Positions 8,815 to 18,757 of a stretch of 64,000 nucleotides of DNA are shown here, one piece after another; the first letter of the stretch is position 1, and each line of letters starts with the position of its first letter. The translations under genes were made by a program, and so were the position numbers. The notes under the pieces were generated by a model. That model had not been told where the DNA came from. It did no database searches and saw only the letters and a list, made by a program, of their open reading frames with translations. This stretch comes from Thiomicrospira sp. ALE5 (GTDB lineage: Bacteria > Pseudomonadota > Gammaproteobacteria > Thiomicrospirales > Thiomicrospiraceae): the NCBI RefSeq assembly GCF_900112445.1, contig NZ_FOYY01000003.1, positions 1,127,960 to 1,191,959 of the forward strand, written 5' to 3'.

Positions 8815-11322
8815 CTACACCTTTTGTTGTATTTCTTCTAAGTCAGCTTCACGAAAACGTGGATGACGCGCCTGACCGTCTTTGTAGAATCGCCTTATTC
8901 TCATTGCATTTAAAATCACAACCAACCCACTTAAAGGCATAGTAATCGATGCAATAACCGGCGTTAACATTGCTGCCATCGCTAGTGGCACCATGGTGAC
9001 ATTATAAGCAATGGAAATGGCAATATTTTCTTTCACTGTTTTTAGAGTACGCTTCGCTAAATCAAATGCCGTATCAATCGCAAGTAATCGACTATGCAAT
9101 AACACAATATCAGCCGAATCCATTGACACATCCGTCCCGGTACCCATTGCAATACCTACATCAGCACGCGCCAGTGCCGGTGCATCATTAATACCATCAC
9201 CTACCATTGCAACACGTAAACCTTGTGATTGTAAATCAGCGATAGCTTTATTTTTATCTTCTGGCATGACTTCAGCAATCACATTCATGCCACCAAGCTG
9301 TTTAGCAACGGCTTGAGCGACTTCTTGACGATCGCCGCTTAGGATGGTTAGCTGCTTGCCTCGTGCTTTTAACCGTTTAATCAGCGCCACAGCATCTGGT
9401 CGTAGTTCATCTTCAATGAACACGACGCCTTGTACCTGTTGATCTCGTGCCACCCACATGCTGGTACGACCTAGGCTTGCCTGCTCATTAGCTTGCGCTA
9501 TTAGCCGATCAGGGCAAAAAATACCCTGTTCGTTAAACCATTTTTGGGTGCCTAAGTGCCATAGATGTTGTCCAGATCTAGCAGAAACCCCTTGACCTGG
9601 CCAGGCTTTAAAATCTTCACAATCAGCTGTTTTGGACCAATTGGGCACCTGCTTGTTAGCATAGTCAACTATGGCTTGAGCAAGACTGTGTTCAGACTGC
9701 TGCTCGATCTTAGCCATGACACTTACCACATCAGTGATATTACCCTCTGATAACCAACTCTGGTCAACCCATGCCATTTTGCCCTGCGTTAGCGTCCCAG
9801 TTTTATCAAAAACAATATGTTCAACCTCATTAAGTGTTTCAAGTACCACGGTATTTTTAATTAAAATACCATTTTTAGCTGATACACCTGCGGCAACAGC
9901 CATAGCCATAGGGGTTGCTAAACCCAAGGCACAAGGGCAGGTTATTATCAACACAGCCGTACCGGCCATTACGGCCACCTCTATACCTGCCTGCCAATAC
10001 CAGAATACAAATGCTACCACGGCTAACGACACGGTAACCGTTACAAACCAAGGCATAATTTTTTCGCCCGTACACTGAATGCCTGCTTTGGATCCTTGCG
10101 CATCGGACACCAAATGAATAATTTGACCTAACTTGGTATCTGTCAGGGTAGCCTCAACCGCCACATCCAGACTACCATCGAGGTTGATGGTACCGGCTGC
10201 GACCTTATCACCTTGTTGCTTAAAGACCTCTCGCGACTCGCCACTTAGCATAGCCTCGTTTACGCTGCCCTGACCATTGACCACACAGCCATCAACTGGA
10301 AATTTCTCACCCGGCTTGACTCTAACAACCTCGCCTAACTTAAGCATACTAACAGGGGTAATTTTTTCCTCACCCTGCAACCATTGGCGAGCCATCTTCG
10401 GCTGCAAATCCATTAGACGTTTTGTGGCATCTAAGGCACGATTTTTGGATATAGCCTCAAGGTAACGGCCGATCAGCAACAAGAATGTTAAATCGATGAC
10501 CGTACCGAAAAAAGCACGCCCAAACTCCTCAGGGTGCAGCATTACCCAAGTAGAATATATAAAGGTTACTAACAACCCCAGTGATATTGAAAAATCCATA
10601 CCAAGCGTTTTCGCTTTTAAACTCTGCCATGCCCCTTTAAAAAAGGGTTGTGCAGAATAGACCAAGGTAACCCCAGCGAGGAAAAACAACATCCAATAGA
10701 AATATATACGATAACTTGAATCATCCTGCGCACCGGTATAGAGCGCGACTGAAAACCACATGGAGTTCATCAAAGCAAAGCCGGCAAAACCGATTCTATA
10801 GAGCAGGTTGCGGTTGGCCTTTCGATAGGCTTTCTCACTCTCAGCCGCATCGTAAGGCCTAGCTTCATAGCCAATACGGGCAAGTTCTTTAAGAATACTG
10901 GAAAGCTTGATGCGCTGCTGATTCCAGCGAAGTTTGATTTGTTTGTTGGTAAAGTTTACATTGGCATAACTGATGCCGTCCATCTTAGCGAGAGTGTGCT
11001 CTATTAACCATATACAGGCAGCACAATGAATGGAGTCAGACATCAAGGTCACTTCACGCTGCGCCCCCTTCTGATTCACAAAATCAGCTTGGACTTCGTC
11101 ATAGTCAAAAAAATCGACTGAGGCAAGCTGCTGAAGGTCAGGCGCTACCGGGCGTTGCGTATCTGGGGATAGTTGATAAAAATGAGAAAGGCCAGCCGCA
11201 TGAATTGTTTCACACACTGACCCGCAGCCGTGACAACAAAACTCACGTTCCTGACCTTCAATAGACTTAACCACCTTTTCACCAGGTGGAATATCCTGCC
11301 CACAATGGTAGCAGCTTACCAT
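8815..11322 (-). CDS. ccoI: Copper-exporting P-type ATPase CcoI for cbb3 oxidase assembly
   Basis: 835 residues. The N-terminus has Cys-rich motifs (CYHCGQ; FCCHGCG, about 4-35) followed by a heavy-metal-associated domain with CAAC at residues 100-103. The P1B-ATPase core follows: membrane CPCALGLATP, phosphorylation motif DKTGTLT and hinge GDGINDAPAL. This is the CcoI/FixI subtype, which delivers copper to the CuB site of CcoN. It lies between ccoH (three bases upstream) and ccoS (two bases downstream), as in fixGHIS operons. Confidence 0.94.
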   Translation of the reverse strand: MVSCYHCGQDIPPGEKVVKSIEGQEREFCCHGCGSVCETIHAAGLSHFYQLSPDTQRPVAPDLQQLASVDFFDYDEVQADFVNQKGAQREVTLMSDSIHCAACIWLIEHTLAKMDGISYANVNFTNKQIKLRWNQQRIKLSSILKELARIGYEARPYDAAESEKAYRKANRNLLYRIGFAGFALMNSMWFSVALYTGAQDDSSYRIYFYWMLFFLAGVTLVYSAQPFFKGAWQSLKAKTLGMDFSISLGLLVTFIYSTWVMLHPEEFGRAFFGTVIDLTFLLLIGRYLEAISKNRALDATKRLMDLQPKMARQWLQGEEKITPVSMLKLGEVVRVKPGEKFPVDGCVVNGQGSVNEAMLSGESREVFKQQGDKVAAGTINLDGSLDVAVEATLTDTKLGQIIHLVSDAQGSKAGIQCTGEKIMPWFVTVTVSLAVVAFVFWYWQAGIEVAVMAGTAVLIITCPCALGLATPMAMAVAAGVSAKNGILIKNTVVLETLNEVEHIVFDKTGTLTQGKMAWVDQSWLSEGNITDVVSVMAKIEQQSEHSLAQAIVDYANKQVPNWSKTADCEDFKAWPGQGVSARSGQHLWHLGTQKWFNEQGIFCPDRLIAQANEQASLGRTSMWVARDQQVQGVVFIEDELRPDAVALIKRLKARGKQLTILSGDRQEVAQAVAKQLGGMNVIAEVMPEDKNKAIADLQSQGLRVAMVGDGINDAPALARADVGIAMGTGTDVSMDSADIVLLHSRLLAIDTAFDLAKRTLKTVKENIAISIAYNVTMVPLAMAAMLTPVIASITMPLSGLVVILNAMRIRRFYKDGQARHPRFREADLEEIQQKV

Positions 11323-11325
11323 GGA

Positions 11326-11844
11326 TTAGGAGGCTCTTTGCACCATTATTGAGCGACCGATACTATAGTGATTTTCACCCTTTACAACTTCAACTATTAG
11401 GTCCCATTTACCTTTGACCGGCAACTCAAAATCCATTTGATATTGACCCAATGCGCCAGAAGATTGAAATACCATTTCTCCGTCAAGGTTACGATCGGAT
11501 GGTCGATAAAAATAAAGCGTGGCAGAATCAACATCAAAATGTTGATTGTCACGGTCAAGAATATTTAACGTAACTCTTTCACGCTTGCCTGCAGTCAGTA
11601 CCGGCATATCAACCTGCAACTGCCAACCCATCTGTTCCATCTTTTGCCGATGAGCCATTATAGCCGCGTGATTTTGACCACGCTCGTATGCATTGTCAAT
11701 GACCAGGCCTGGTGCTGTCGAAATTGCCATACCAACCATAAAAAAGTTAGTCATTAATACCGCAAGCAACACTCCAAACCACATAAGAACAATGGGATTT
11801 TTCCAAGGCTTACTCCAGTCACGTTTATCAATTTTCTGTGCCAT
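11326..11844 (-). CDS. ccoH: cbb3 oxidase assembly protein CcoH (FixH)
   Basis: 172 residues with a single membrane helix (about 18-40, NPIVLMWFGVLLAVLMTNFF) and a periplasmic FixH domain with the conserved pattern of a membrane-anchored beta-sandwich. CcoH is part of the assembly machinery for cbb3 oxidase and may stay attached to the complex. It lies between ccoG and ccoI; length and order match fixGHIS operons. Confidence 0.9.
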   Translation of the reverse strand: MAQKIDKRDWSKPWKNPIVLMWFGVLLAVLMTNFFMVGMAISTAPGLVIDNAYERGQNHAAIMAHRQKMEQMGWQLQVDMPVLTAGKRERVTLNILDRDNQHFDVDSATLYFYRPSDRNLDGEMVFQSSGALGQYQMDFELPVKGKWDLIVEVVKGENHYSIGRSIMVQRAS

Positions 11845-11878
11845 TACTACTACTCGTTTAATTTATTTTTTAATACTG

Positions 11879-13342
11879 CTAACCAGGTCCATGGAAGACC
11901 GATTGGTACTTAACAACCGTATCAGGGTTATTCAGGTCTGTTACCCTGACTGTGATAGGTGTTGATACCTCGCTTATTGATTCCTGGGGAATGCGTATGA
12001 GTAAACCCACCGTTGCGACATTCCCAGGCACTATTTCTGCAACCCTATCAGGCAAAGCCAAAATCTTATCGTGACCAAAAACTTCAATTTCCGCACGCAT
12101 AATATCATTTGTCTTATTCACTATTTTAACTTCATAACGATTTTGAATCGAGCCATCTGACATCTGCACAAAGAGCGGTGCTCGGGCTTTCAATACCGTA
12201 ACATCCATAGCAGACATATTCATGAGCCCCCACAGCAATGCAGCAGCAGCGATACCCATAATTGACGAATAAACTACAACACGTGGACGGCGCCAAATCG
12301 GCGGCAGAGCCTTACCAGCAAACTCGTTCAAAGCCGCATAACGAATTAGTCCCTTTGGCTTATTCACCTTGGTCATGATCTCGTCACAGGCATCAATACA
12401 TAAACCACATGTTATACAGCCAAACTGCTGGCCTAAACGAATGTCTACCCCAGTTGGACAGACATCAACACACATGCGACAGTCAATACAATCACCAAGT
12501 GGTTCAGCCTCCTCACCTGGCTTAACCCGTCTTTGACGTCCACGTGGCTCGCCACGATCACGGTCATAAGTTGGCAGTACTGTCTCGGTATCAGTCATCG
12601 CACCCTGAATGCGAGAATAGGGACAAAAACCCATACAAACCTGTTCACGCATAAACCCAGCAATGAGATAGGTCAATAGGGTTAAAACTGCAATTATCGC
12701 AAATTCATAATGGCCAAGTTGGAAATAAAAAAGTCTTAACCATAAATCAAACGCATCAGTAAAGTAGGCAACAAAACTGAATCCAGTCATAAACGCAATA
12801 AACAACCAAATCAAATGTTTTGGCAGCTTAACTTTAAGCTTTTGCATACTAAACGGTGCTGCGTCCATCTTGATGCGCTTAGCTGGTTTTCCTTCCAACT
12901 TCTCTTCCAACCAAGTGAAAATATCAACCCAGACAGTATGAAAACAGAAAAAACCACACCAAACCCGACCTGCGATAGCGGTTGCGGCAGCTAAAAACAA
13001 TGCAAAAAACAGCAGTATCATCGCTAGCAACCAGATATCTTGGGGCAGAACGGTAATACCAAAGATATGAAATTGACGACTGCCGATATCCCACAGAACG
13101 GCTTGACGGCCATCCCATCTTAGGTAAGGACCGAAAAATAACAACAACCAAAATGATGCGGCGATCCACTTAAGGGTGCGAAAGCGTCCAGGAATACGCT
13201 TAGCGTGAATGGTACCACCAGCATGAACCGGCAGAATTTCAACACCAATATCATCAAGTGTTTTTGATTGCACCTTAACGTCATCTAACATGGAACCCGT
13301 ATGAATATTGGGACGATAAGCTTCTTTATTATGTTCGGACAT
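11879..13342 (-). CDS. ccoG: cbb3 oxidase accessory protein CcoG (polyferredoxin-like)
   Basis: 487 residues. Several membrane helices fill the first ~250 residues. A di-cluster ferredoxin module follows, with CIDCRMCVDVCPTG and CITCGLCIDACDE, able to bind two [4Fe-4S] clusters. A C-terminal immunoglobulin-like FixG domain follows a further membrane helix (about 360-385). CcoG proteins reduce Cu(II) to Cu(I) for CcoI. The gene starts a new transcription unit: a terminator hairpin lies about 80 bases upstream, separating it from ccoNOQP. Confidence 0.93.
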   Translation of the reverse strand: MSEHNKEAYRPNIHTGSMLDDVKVQSKTLDDIGVEILPVHAGGTIHAKRIPGRFRTLKWIAASFWLLLFFGPYLRWDGRQAVLWDIGSRQFHIFGITVLPQDIWLLAMILLFFALFLAAATAIAGRVWCGFFCFHTVWVDIFTWLEEKLEGKPAKRIKMDAAPFSMQKLKVKLPKHLIWLFIAFMTGFSFVAYFTDAFDLWLRLFYFQLGHYEFAIIAVLTLLTYLIAGFMREQVCMGFCPYSRIQGAMTDTETVLPTYDRDRGEPRGRQRRVKPGEEAEPLGDCIDCRMCVDVCPTGVDIRLGQQFGCITCGLCIDACDEIMTKVNKPKGLIRYAALNEFAGKALPPIWRRPRVVVYSSIMGIAAAALLWGLMNMSAMDVTVLKARAPLFVQMSDGSIQNRYEVKIVNKTNDIMRAEIEVFGHDKILALPDRVAEIVPGNVATVGLLIRIPQESISEVSTPITVRVTDLNNPDTVVKYQSVFHGPG

Positions 13343-13423
13343 TATTCAACCTCTACTTTTTGGATCATTGTAAAGGTTAATCATTAAACAAGACATACAA
13401 AAATTTTTATCTATAGCCATTAA

Positions 13424-13451
13424 CAAAAATGGGCCTGACGGCCCAATTTTA
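13424..13451 (-). terminator. Hairpin terminator after the ccoNOQP unit
   Basis: On the minus strand the stem ATTGGGCC pairs with GGCCCAT around a GTCA loop and is followed by a short T run. It starts at the stop codon of the 41-residue membrane protein gene. The plus strand also ends in a T run, so it could work both ways. Confidence 0.75.
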
Positions 13452-13574
13452 TTTCTCAGAATTATTATCAAGTCGTTTGAACATTTTCCAGCCAAAAGCA
13501 AGAAACGCGACTAACGAAATGATAACGCTAAGGATGGATGCCCATAGCACCCAATCATTGTTTAACTCATTCAT
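13449..13574 (-). CDS. 41-residue single-helix membrane protein downstream of ccoP
   Basis: A small ORF between ccoP and the terminator. It starts at ATG 13574 (MNELNNDWVLW...) and ends ...RLDNNSEK at TAA 13449-13451. A GGAG sequence lies about 6 bases before the start. It has one strongly hydrophobic segment (about residues 8-27, SILSVIISLVAFLAFGW) and a short charged tail. Size and place recall small cbb3 subunits such as CcoM, but I see no certain family match and the true CcoQ is encoded elsewhere in the operon. It may stabilise the oxidase, which is inference from its position before the terminator. Confidence 0.65.
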   Translation of the reverse strand: MNELNNDWVLWASILSVIISLVAFLAFGWKMFKRLDNNSEK

Positions 13575-13602
13575 AACGAACTCCAAATGTAGAGAAGTTA
13601 AA

Positions 13603-14529
13603 TTATTGGCCACCACCTAGTGAGTGGACATATACCGCTAAACGCTTGATGTTAACATCAGCATCAGGTAAGCGTTCTGCAAATGATGGCATCTCGGCAC
13701 GGCGAGTATTCTCAAGGAAATCAGCACCATCACGAACATTTACACCATACTTAATTGTATAGATGTAGGATTCTAAACGGCTAGCTTGAAGGTTATCTGG
13801 TACGCCTTGGAATCGGTTAATGTTGTTAGCTAAATTTGCCGAACCATTAGGGGCAAGAGGCGCACCAGCAGGTCCATGACACGCCATACACATGCCTTTG
13901 CCGTTATAAAGGTCACGACCAACATTGAACTGCTCAGCGTCAGCATTCCCTTCTGAAAGGGCGATTGAATATTTAGCAACCTCAACAACTTCTTCGTCAG
14001 ATAAATTGCCCATCATACCTCTTGCAGGCATGTTGCCCATAAGGCCATTGACCATCGCATTTTTAATGTTAGTTACAGAACCACCCCATAACCAATCATC
14101 ATTCGCCAGAATAGGAAAGTTAGGGTTACCGGACCCTTCTGCACCATGGCAAGCCATACAATAATCCGTAAACAAAACACGAGACGTATTGATTGCATAA
14201 GCACGCAAGTGATCATCCTCAATGATCTCAGTGACATCTAATGCACGCAATTGCTCTTCTTCTGCTGCAAATGTACGTTCACGCCAATCATTCAGAACCT
14301 GAAAGTCACCCTTGTATTCTTCAATAGCCGTCCAACCTGCAACCCCCTTGGTGTGAGAGTTTGCCAAAGGAATGGCTGGGTAATAGATCAAGTAAAATAC
14401 TATAAATATAAAACCCGCGTAAAATGCTAGCATCCACCAGAGCGGCGGTGGATTATCCAACTCACGGATGTCATCATCCCAAATGTGTCCAGTATTCCCT
14501 TCTTCTGGCCATGGATTATGTTGTGTCAT
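13603..14529 (-). CDS. ccoP: cbb3-type cytochrome c oxidase dihaem subunit CcoP
   Basis: 308 residues. The N-terminal cytosolic part contains NPPPLWWMLAFYAGFIF, the CcoP signature leading into a membrane helix (about 28-50). Two cytochrome c domains follow, each with a haem attachment motif: CMACHGAEG and CMACHGPAG. CcoP passes electrons from soluble cytochromes to CcoO. It is the third catalytic gene of ccoN-ccoO-ccoQ-ccoP and follows ccoQ closely. Confidence 0.95.
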   Translation of the reverse strand: MTQHNPWPEEGNTGHIWDDDIRELDNPPPLWWMLAFYAGFIFIVFYLIYYPAIPLANSHTKGVAGWTAIEEYKGDFQVLNDWRERTFAAEEEQLRALDVTEIIEDDHLRAYAINTSRVLFTDYCMACHGAEGSGNPNFPILANDDWLWGGSVTNIKNAMVNGLMGNMPARGMMGNLSDEEVVEVAKYSIALSEGNADAEQFNVGRDLYNGKGMCMACHGPAGAPLAPNGSANLANNINRFQGVPDNLQASRLESYIYTIKYGVNVRDGADFLENTRRAEMPSFAERLPDADVNIKRLAVYVHSLGGGQ

Positions 14530-14550
14530 CCTTATTCTCCTCAGAATAAA

Positions 14551-14733
14551 TCAATCGTCGTCTAATACTTTAAACTTTTGTTCTTCTAATTCTTTTTTCT
14601 TACTTGGACGTAGTGCCCACCAAAAGGCATAGGCCAAGCCAAAAAAGATTACCACTGTAACAATTAAGCCTGCCCAGTCGTGACCGGTCATCGCTGACCA
14701 GTCAGTACTAAAGTAACTTTGCAAACTACTCAC
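14551..14733 (-). CDS. ccoQ: cbb3 oxidase small subunit CcoQ
   Basis: 60 residues from GTG 14733, preceded by AAGG at good spacing. A TTG seven codons upstream is also in frame but has no ribosome site. One membrane helix (about 22-43, [20 protein letters not shown]) is followed by a charged tail, the standard CcoQ (FixQ) plan. CcoQ stabilises the CcoP association. It overlaps the ccoO stop by eight bases, which suggests translational coupling. Confidence 0.88.
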   Translation of the reverse strand: MSSLQSYFSTDWSAMTGHDWAGLIVTVVIFFGLAYAFWWALRPSKKKELEEQKFKVLDDD

Positions 14734-15580
14734 GGTAAACCTTATCGTCGTCAAGTCTTACCATGGTGCCAAGCACTTGCATGTAAGCAACAATAGCATC
14801 CATTTCAGTTTTACCACGAACATGTTCTTGAGCCATGTCTATTTCATCATCAGTATATGGCACACCGATGCGACGCATTGCACGCAAACGAGCTTGCATA
14901 TCACGGGTCATACCAAAAAAATAATCTTCAATGCTATTTTCCGCCAACCAAGGATAAGCTGGCATGATTGACTCAGGAATCAAATCTTTAGGGCGAATAA
15001 GATGCATTACATGCCATTCATCTGAGTACTTACCACCAACACGCGCTAAATCAGGACCCGTACGCTTAGATCCCCATTGGAATGGATGATCATAGATAGA
15101 TTCTGTCGCCAATGAAAAGTGACCATAACGCTCACGCTCATCACGGAATGGGCGAATCATTTGTGAGTGACAAATATAGCATCCTTCACGGATATAGATA
15201 TCACGGCCCGCCAACTCCAAAGGCGTGTATGGACGTACACCATCACCAGGATTCCAATCAGAACCCCAACTACCGTCTTCTCTCTTATAGATAAGACGTT
15301 TATTTTCACTGCCTGGTGCTAATACAACGCGGCCATTATCGTCCATCACGAACTCACGCTGCCAAACTAGCTCAGGGAATCTTTCATTTTTCAGGTTGCC
15401 ATACTGGTCAACACGTTCCGTATAGTCAACTGCTGATTTTAAGTAAAACAATGGAACGATCTGAACAATACCTGCTATTGATACAGCTAGCGCTGTTGCA
15501 ATCATTAATGCAAAGATATTACGCTCAAATCGGTCTTGTAGGTTCTTGGGTTTATCTTCACCACCGACACCTCTTGCCAT
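14726..15580 (-). CDS. ccoO: cbb3-type cytochrome c oxidase monohaem subunit CcoO
   Basis: 284 residues. An N-terminal membrane helix (about 23-48) anchors a periplasmic monohaem cytochrome c domain with the family motif [17 protein letters not shown] and axial Met in IMPAYPWL. The segment between the helix and the haem motif holds an acidic and Trp-rich stretch (about 60-115) that makes it longer than short CcoO versions. CcoO receives electrons from CcoP and passes them to CcoN. Confidence 0.94.
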   Translation of the reverse strand: MARGVGGEDKPKNLQDRFERNIFALMIATALAVSIAGIVQIVPLFYLKSAVDYTERVDQYGNLKNERFPELVWQREFVMDDNGRVVLAPGSENKRLIYKREDGSWGSDWNPGDGVRPYTPLELAGRDIYIREGCYICHSQMIRPFRDERERYGHFSLATESIYDHPFQWGSKRTGPDLARVGGKYSDEWHVMHLIRPKDLIPESIMPAYPWLAENSIEDYFFGMTRDMQARLRAMRRIGVPYTDDEIDMAQEHVRGKTEMDAIVAYMQVLGTMVRLDDDKVYRE

Positions 15581-15645
15581 GAGTTCTTCTCCTCAACTCA
15601 ATTCATTACCGCCACCATAAACTGGTGGCGAAATTACACTATTAA

Positions 15646-17091
15646 TTACGCTGTTGCTGAAGCCACATTTTGGCTGCCAGATGTTTGACGAGCTTTAGCC
15701 ATTCTAATTGTCATCACAATATTGAATAACATTAATACTGCACCTGACGTGAACAATACACCACCCATAGTACGCATGACATAGTATGGATGCATAGCCG
15801 CTACAGACTCAACGAATGAGTAGGCCAACATCCCGTACTCATCGTATGCACGCCACATTAGACCTTGCATAATGCCAGATACCCACATAGCAACGATATA
15901 CAGAACGGTTCCGATTGTTGCCAACCAGAAATGGAAGTTAATCAGTTTCATAGAATACATTTCGGTATTCCAGAGCTTCATTACCATGTGGTAAATAGCC
16001 CCAATCGATACCATCGCTACCCAGCCTAATGCACCTGAGTGAACGTGACCAATAGTCCAGTCAGTGTAATGAGAAAGCGCATTTACTGTTTTTGATGACA
16101 TTACTGGGCCTTCAAAGGTTGCCATCGCGTAGAAAGCCAATGCCATAATTAAGAAACGTAAAATGTAATCAGTACGTAGGCGATCCCATGCACCAGAAAG
16201 CGTTAGCATACCGTTAAGTGCACCACCCCAAGATGGGATAATCATTGCCAAAGAAATGGCTGCACCCAATGAGCCTGTCCAGTCTGGTAATGCAGTATAT
16301 TGAAGATGGTGAGCACCTAACCATACATAACCAAACATCAAGGCCCAAAAGTGGATAACTGATAGACGGTATGAATAAATAGGACGCTGTGCTTGCTTAG
16401 GCACGAAATAATACATAATGGCCAAGAAACCAGCCGTTAGGAAGAAACCAACTGCATTGTGACCCCACCACCATTGAATCATGGCATCTTGAACACCACT
16501 AAAGATTGAATAAGAGGTAAATAGAGATACAGGAATCGCTAAGCCGTTTACTACATATAGGTAAGTGATCATGATCATCATACCCATGAAGAACCAGTTA
16601 GACACGTAAACATGAGAATGGGTTTGTTTGTTACGTGATGCAATGGTCATGATGAAGTTGAAGGTAAACATTAACCATACAATTGCAACTGCAATATCTA
16701 ATGGCCAAATTAGCTCATGGTATTCCTTACCTTGAGTCATACCCATAGATAAAGAAATCACACCCAGTAATAGACCAATTGTAAACAGGATGGACATCGT
16801 CCATGCCATTCCGTTACTGAAAAGCTTCACACCATTAGTACGCTGTACTGTGTAGAAAGCCGTCGCCATCAACGTCATACCACCAAACGCAAAAATAACA
16901 GTATTGGTGTGCATTACACGAAGACGTGCAAACGTGATTTCAGCTATATCGAAGTTTAAAGCCGGCCAAGCAAGCTGTGCCGCTGCCATAGTACCCATGG
17001 AGGTACCGAGTACCAAAAATACAACGGCCATGACAGTCAAATACTTGACTACATTATCGTCATACTTAGGTTTAGCTATTGCTGTATCCAT
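15646..17091 (-). CDS. ccoN: cbb3-type cytochrome c oxidase catalytic subunit CcoN
   Basis: 481 residues with twelve predicted membrane helices. It is the haem-copper oxidase catalytic subunit, carrying haem b, haem b3 and CuB. Conserved histidine-containing helices are visible (LRVMHTNTVIF; WWWGHNAVGFFLTAG; YVWLGAHHLQYT; DWTIGHVHSGALGW). C-type oxidases have high oxygen affinity, which suits life at oxic-sulfidic boundaries. It is the first gene of ccoNOQP. No FNR-type box (TTGAT-N4-ATCAA) was found upstream. Confidence 0.95.
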   Translation of the reverse strand: MDTAIAKPKYDDNVVKYLTVMAVVFLVLGTSMGTMAAAQLAWPALNFDIAEITFARLRVMHTNTVIFAFGGMTLMATAFYTVQRTNGVKLFSNGMAWTMSILFTIGLLLGVISLSMGMTQGKEYHELIWPLDIAVAIVWLMFTFNFIMTIASRNKQTHSHVYVSNWFFMGMMIMITYLYVVNGLAIPVSLFTSYSIFSGVQDAMIQWWWGHNAVGFFLTAGFLAIMYYFVPKQAQRPIYSYRLSVIHFWALMFGYVWLGAHHLQYTALPDWTGSLGAAISLAMIIPSWGGALNGMLTLSGAWDRLRTDYILRFLIMALAFYAMATFEGPVMSSKTVNALSHYTDWTIGHVHSGALGWVAMVSIGAIYHMVMKLWNTEMYSMKLINFHFWLATIGTVLYIVAMWVSGIMQGLMWRAYDEYGMLAYSFVESVAAMHPYYVMRTMGGVLFTSGAVLMLFNIVMTIRMAKARQTSGSQNVASATA

Positions 17092-17467
17092 TTCTTGGAT
17101 TCCCCTTAGTTTAATAATACGTTTTGAGTACTTAGCCTCATTACTTGCAGCTCAATGGTGTGTGCCGAAAACAGTCTCGTCACATTCAACTTACTACAAG
17201 CCTAAAAACTAATTGCTCTAGACATTTATAAATTCTTGCAGATTATCTTATAATCATAGCTACATGCACAATTAAAAAATATTTATGACCCAGCATTAAA
17301 AACCATAGTTCTTAATCATTACAAACATCAACCCTCGACCATCCCCTTGCATCAGACAGACTATTTCCTTAGTTTTTATATGGTTTTAGATTAATTTTAT
17401 GCAAAACAAGTGGTTTTTCGCTATCATAAAAAATTTTTCTAACTGGGTAAAATTTTAAGGATAGACG
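17092..17467. other. Divergent intergenic region between ccoN and hisB
   Basis: About 376 bases without a supportable gene, very AT-rich in its right half. It must carry the promoters of the divergent ccoNOQP and hisBHAFE units. I see isolated TATAAT-like boxes (for example near 17248) but no pair with a good -35 box and spacing, and no FNR palindrome. A ribosome site (AAGGATAG) lies just before hisB. Confidence 0.5.
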
Positions 17468-18061
17468 ATGGCATCTCGTACAGCTCAAGTAACAAGGAAT
17501 ACACTTGAAACTAAAATCAAGCTCTCTATCAACCTTGATGGCAAGGGGACAGCCAACTTTAATACTGGCGTGCCTTTTTTCGAGCACATGCTTGATCAAA
17601 TTTCCCGCCATGGATTAATTGATCTCGATATCCAAGCAGATGGTGACCTGCATATTGATGACCACCACACCGTTGAAGATATTGGCATCGCACTTGGCCA
17701 AGCCTTATTCAATGCCGTTGGCGACAAAAAAGGTATTGTACGCTATGGTCACGCCTATGTACCCCTTGATGAAGCACTATCTCGAGTCGTCATCGATCTC
17801 TCTGGAAGACCAGGCCTGGTGTTTAACGCACAATTCAGCCGGGAAAAAATTGGACAGTTTGATACACAACTTGTCGAGGAATTCTTTCTGGCTTTTGCCA
17901 ACAATGCACGGGTTACGCTTCATATCGAAAACCTTTATGGTAAAAACGCCCACCACCAAGTTGAAACTATATTTAAGGCCTTTGGACGTGCCCTGCGCAT
18001 GGCTCTATCACAAGACCACAGAATGCAGGACCAACTCCCTTCAACAAAAGGGGCGCTATAA
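17468..18061 (+). CDS. hisB: Imidazoleglycerol-phosphate dehydratase HisB
   Basis: 197 residues, the monofunctional HisB without the phosphatase domain found in enteric bacteria. It carries the paired metal-binding motifs [13 protein letters not shown] (about 38-50) and [14 protein letters not shown] (about 66-80), and repeats the pattern in the second half ([33 protein letters not shown]). It dehydrates imidazoleglycerol phosphate in histidine synthesis. It is the first gene of hisBHAFE. Confidence 0.95.
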   Translation: MASRTAQVTRNTLETKIKLSINLDGKGTANFNTGVPFFEHMLDQISRHGLIDLDIQADGDLHIDDHHTVEDIGIALGQALFNAVGDKKGIVRYGHAYVPLDEALSRVVIDLSGRPGLVFNAQFSREKIGQFDTQLVEEFFLAFANNARVTLHIENLYGKNAHHQVETIFKAFGRALRMALSQDHRMQDQLPSTKGAL

Positions 18062-18066
18062 TACCA

Positions 18067-18708
18067 ATGAACAATAAACTTATCGTTGTCGTCGATTACG
18101 GCATGGGAAATCTTCGCTCGGTAACCAAAGCAGCAGAGCATGTCGCCCCAAGCGGCTGTCACATCAAAATATCCCAAAATGCGTCCGACATTACCAATGC
18201 AGATGCTATTATCTTTCCAGGACAGGGCGCTGCAAAAGCCTGTATGCAGGCTATAAAAGAACACAACCTGAATGATGCACTGTTGCAGGCAGCCCAGTCC
18301 AAACCCTTTCTAGGCATTTGCATGGGGCTACAAGTACTCATGAGCCATTCTAATGAAAACAACGGCGTTGACTGCCTTAACCGTATTGAAGGCACTGTCG
18401 AGAAATTCCAGTCTTCTCCTGAGGCTAAAATTCCGCACATGGGTTGGAATCAAATTCATCAGCATCATGACCACCCCATGTGGCATAAAATTCCGCAGGA
18501 CAGTCGTTTCTACTTTGTTCACAGCTACTATGTTTCCCCGACCAACCCCCAAATGATTCAAGGCACAACTGAGTATGCCAACCTAACATTTGCTAGCTGC
18601 CTAGCCGAAGGTCAACTATTTGCGATTCAAGCCCATCCAGAGAAAAGTGCACAAGCTGGCTTGCAATTGTTCAAAAACTTTATGACCTGGCCTATTGAAT
18701 CGGCATAA
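18067..18708 (+). CDS. hisH: Imidazole glycerol phosphate synthase glutaminase subunit HisH
   Basis: 213 residues, a class I glutamine amidotransferase. The nucleophile lies in FLGICMGLQ (Cys near residue 85) and the catalytic His-Glu in AIQAHPEKS near the C-terminus; DYGMGNLRS is the HisH N-terminal signature. It supplies ammonia to HisF for ring closure in histidine and purine-linked metabolism. Six bases separate it from hisB. Confidence 0.95.
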   Translation: MNNKLIVVVDYGMGNLRSVTKAAEHVAPSGCHIKISQNASDITNADAIIFPGQGAAKACMQAIKEHNLNDALLQAAQSKPFLGICMGLQVLMSHSNENNGVDCLNRIEGTVEKFQSSPEAKIPHMGWNQIHQHHDHPMWHKIPQDSRFYFVHSYYVSPTNPQMIQGTTEYANLTFASCLAEGQLFAIQAHPEKSAQAGLQLFKNFMTWPIESA

Positions 18709-18757
18709 AATGGCACCCATAATTTAATTTTGCGAAACAACTAGGATTAAAACCTCA

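Noticed and set aside
13424-13451. A regulatory attenuator between ccoP and ccoG
   Set aside because: The hairpin directly follows a stop codon and ends in T residues, so a simple terminator is the better explanation.
17092-17467. FNR/ANR site upstream of ccoN
   Set aside because: No TTGAT-N4-ATCAA-like dyad was found on either strand in the intergenic region.
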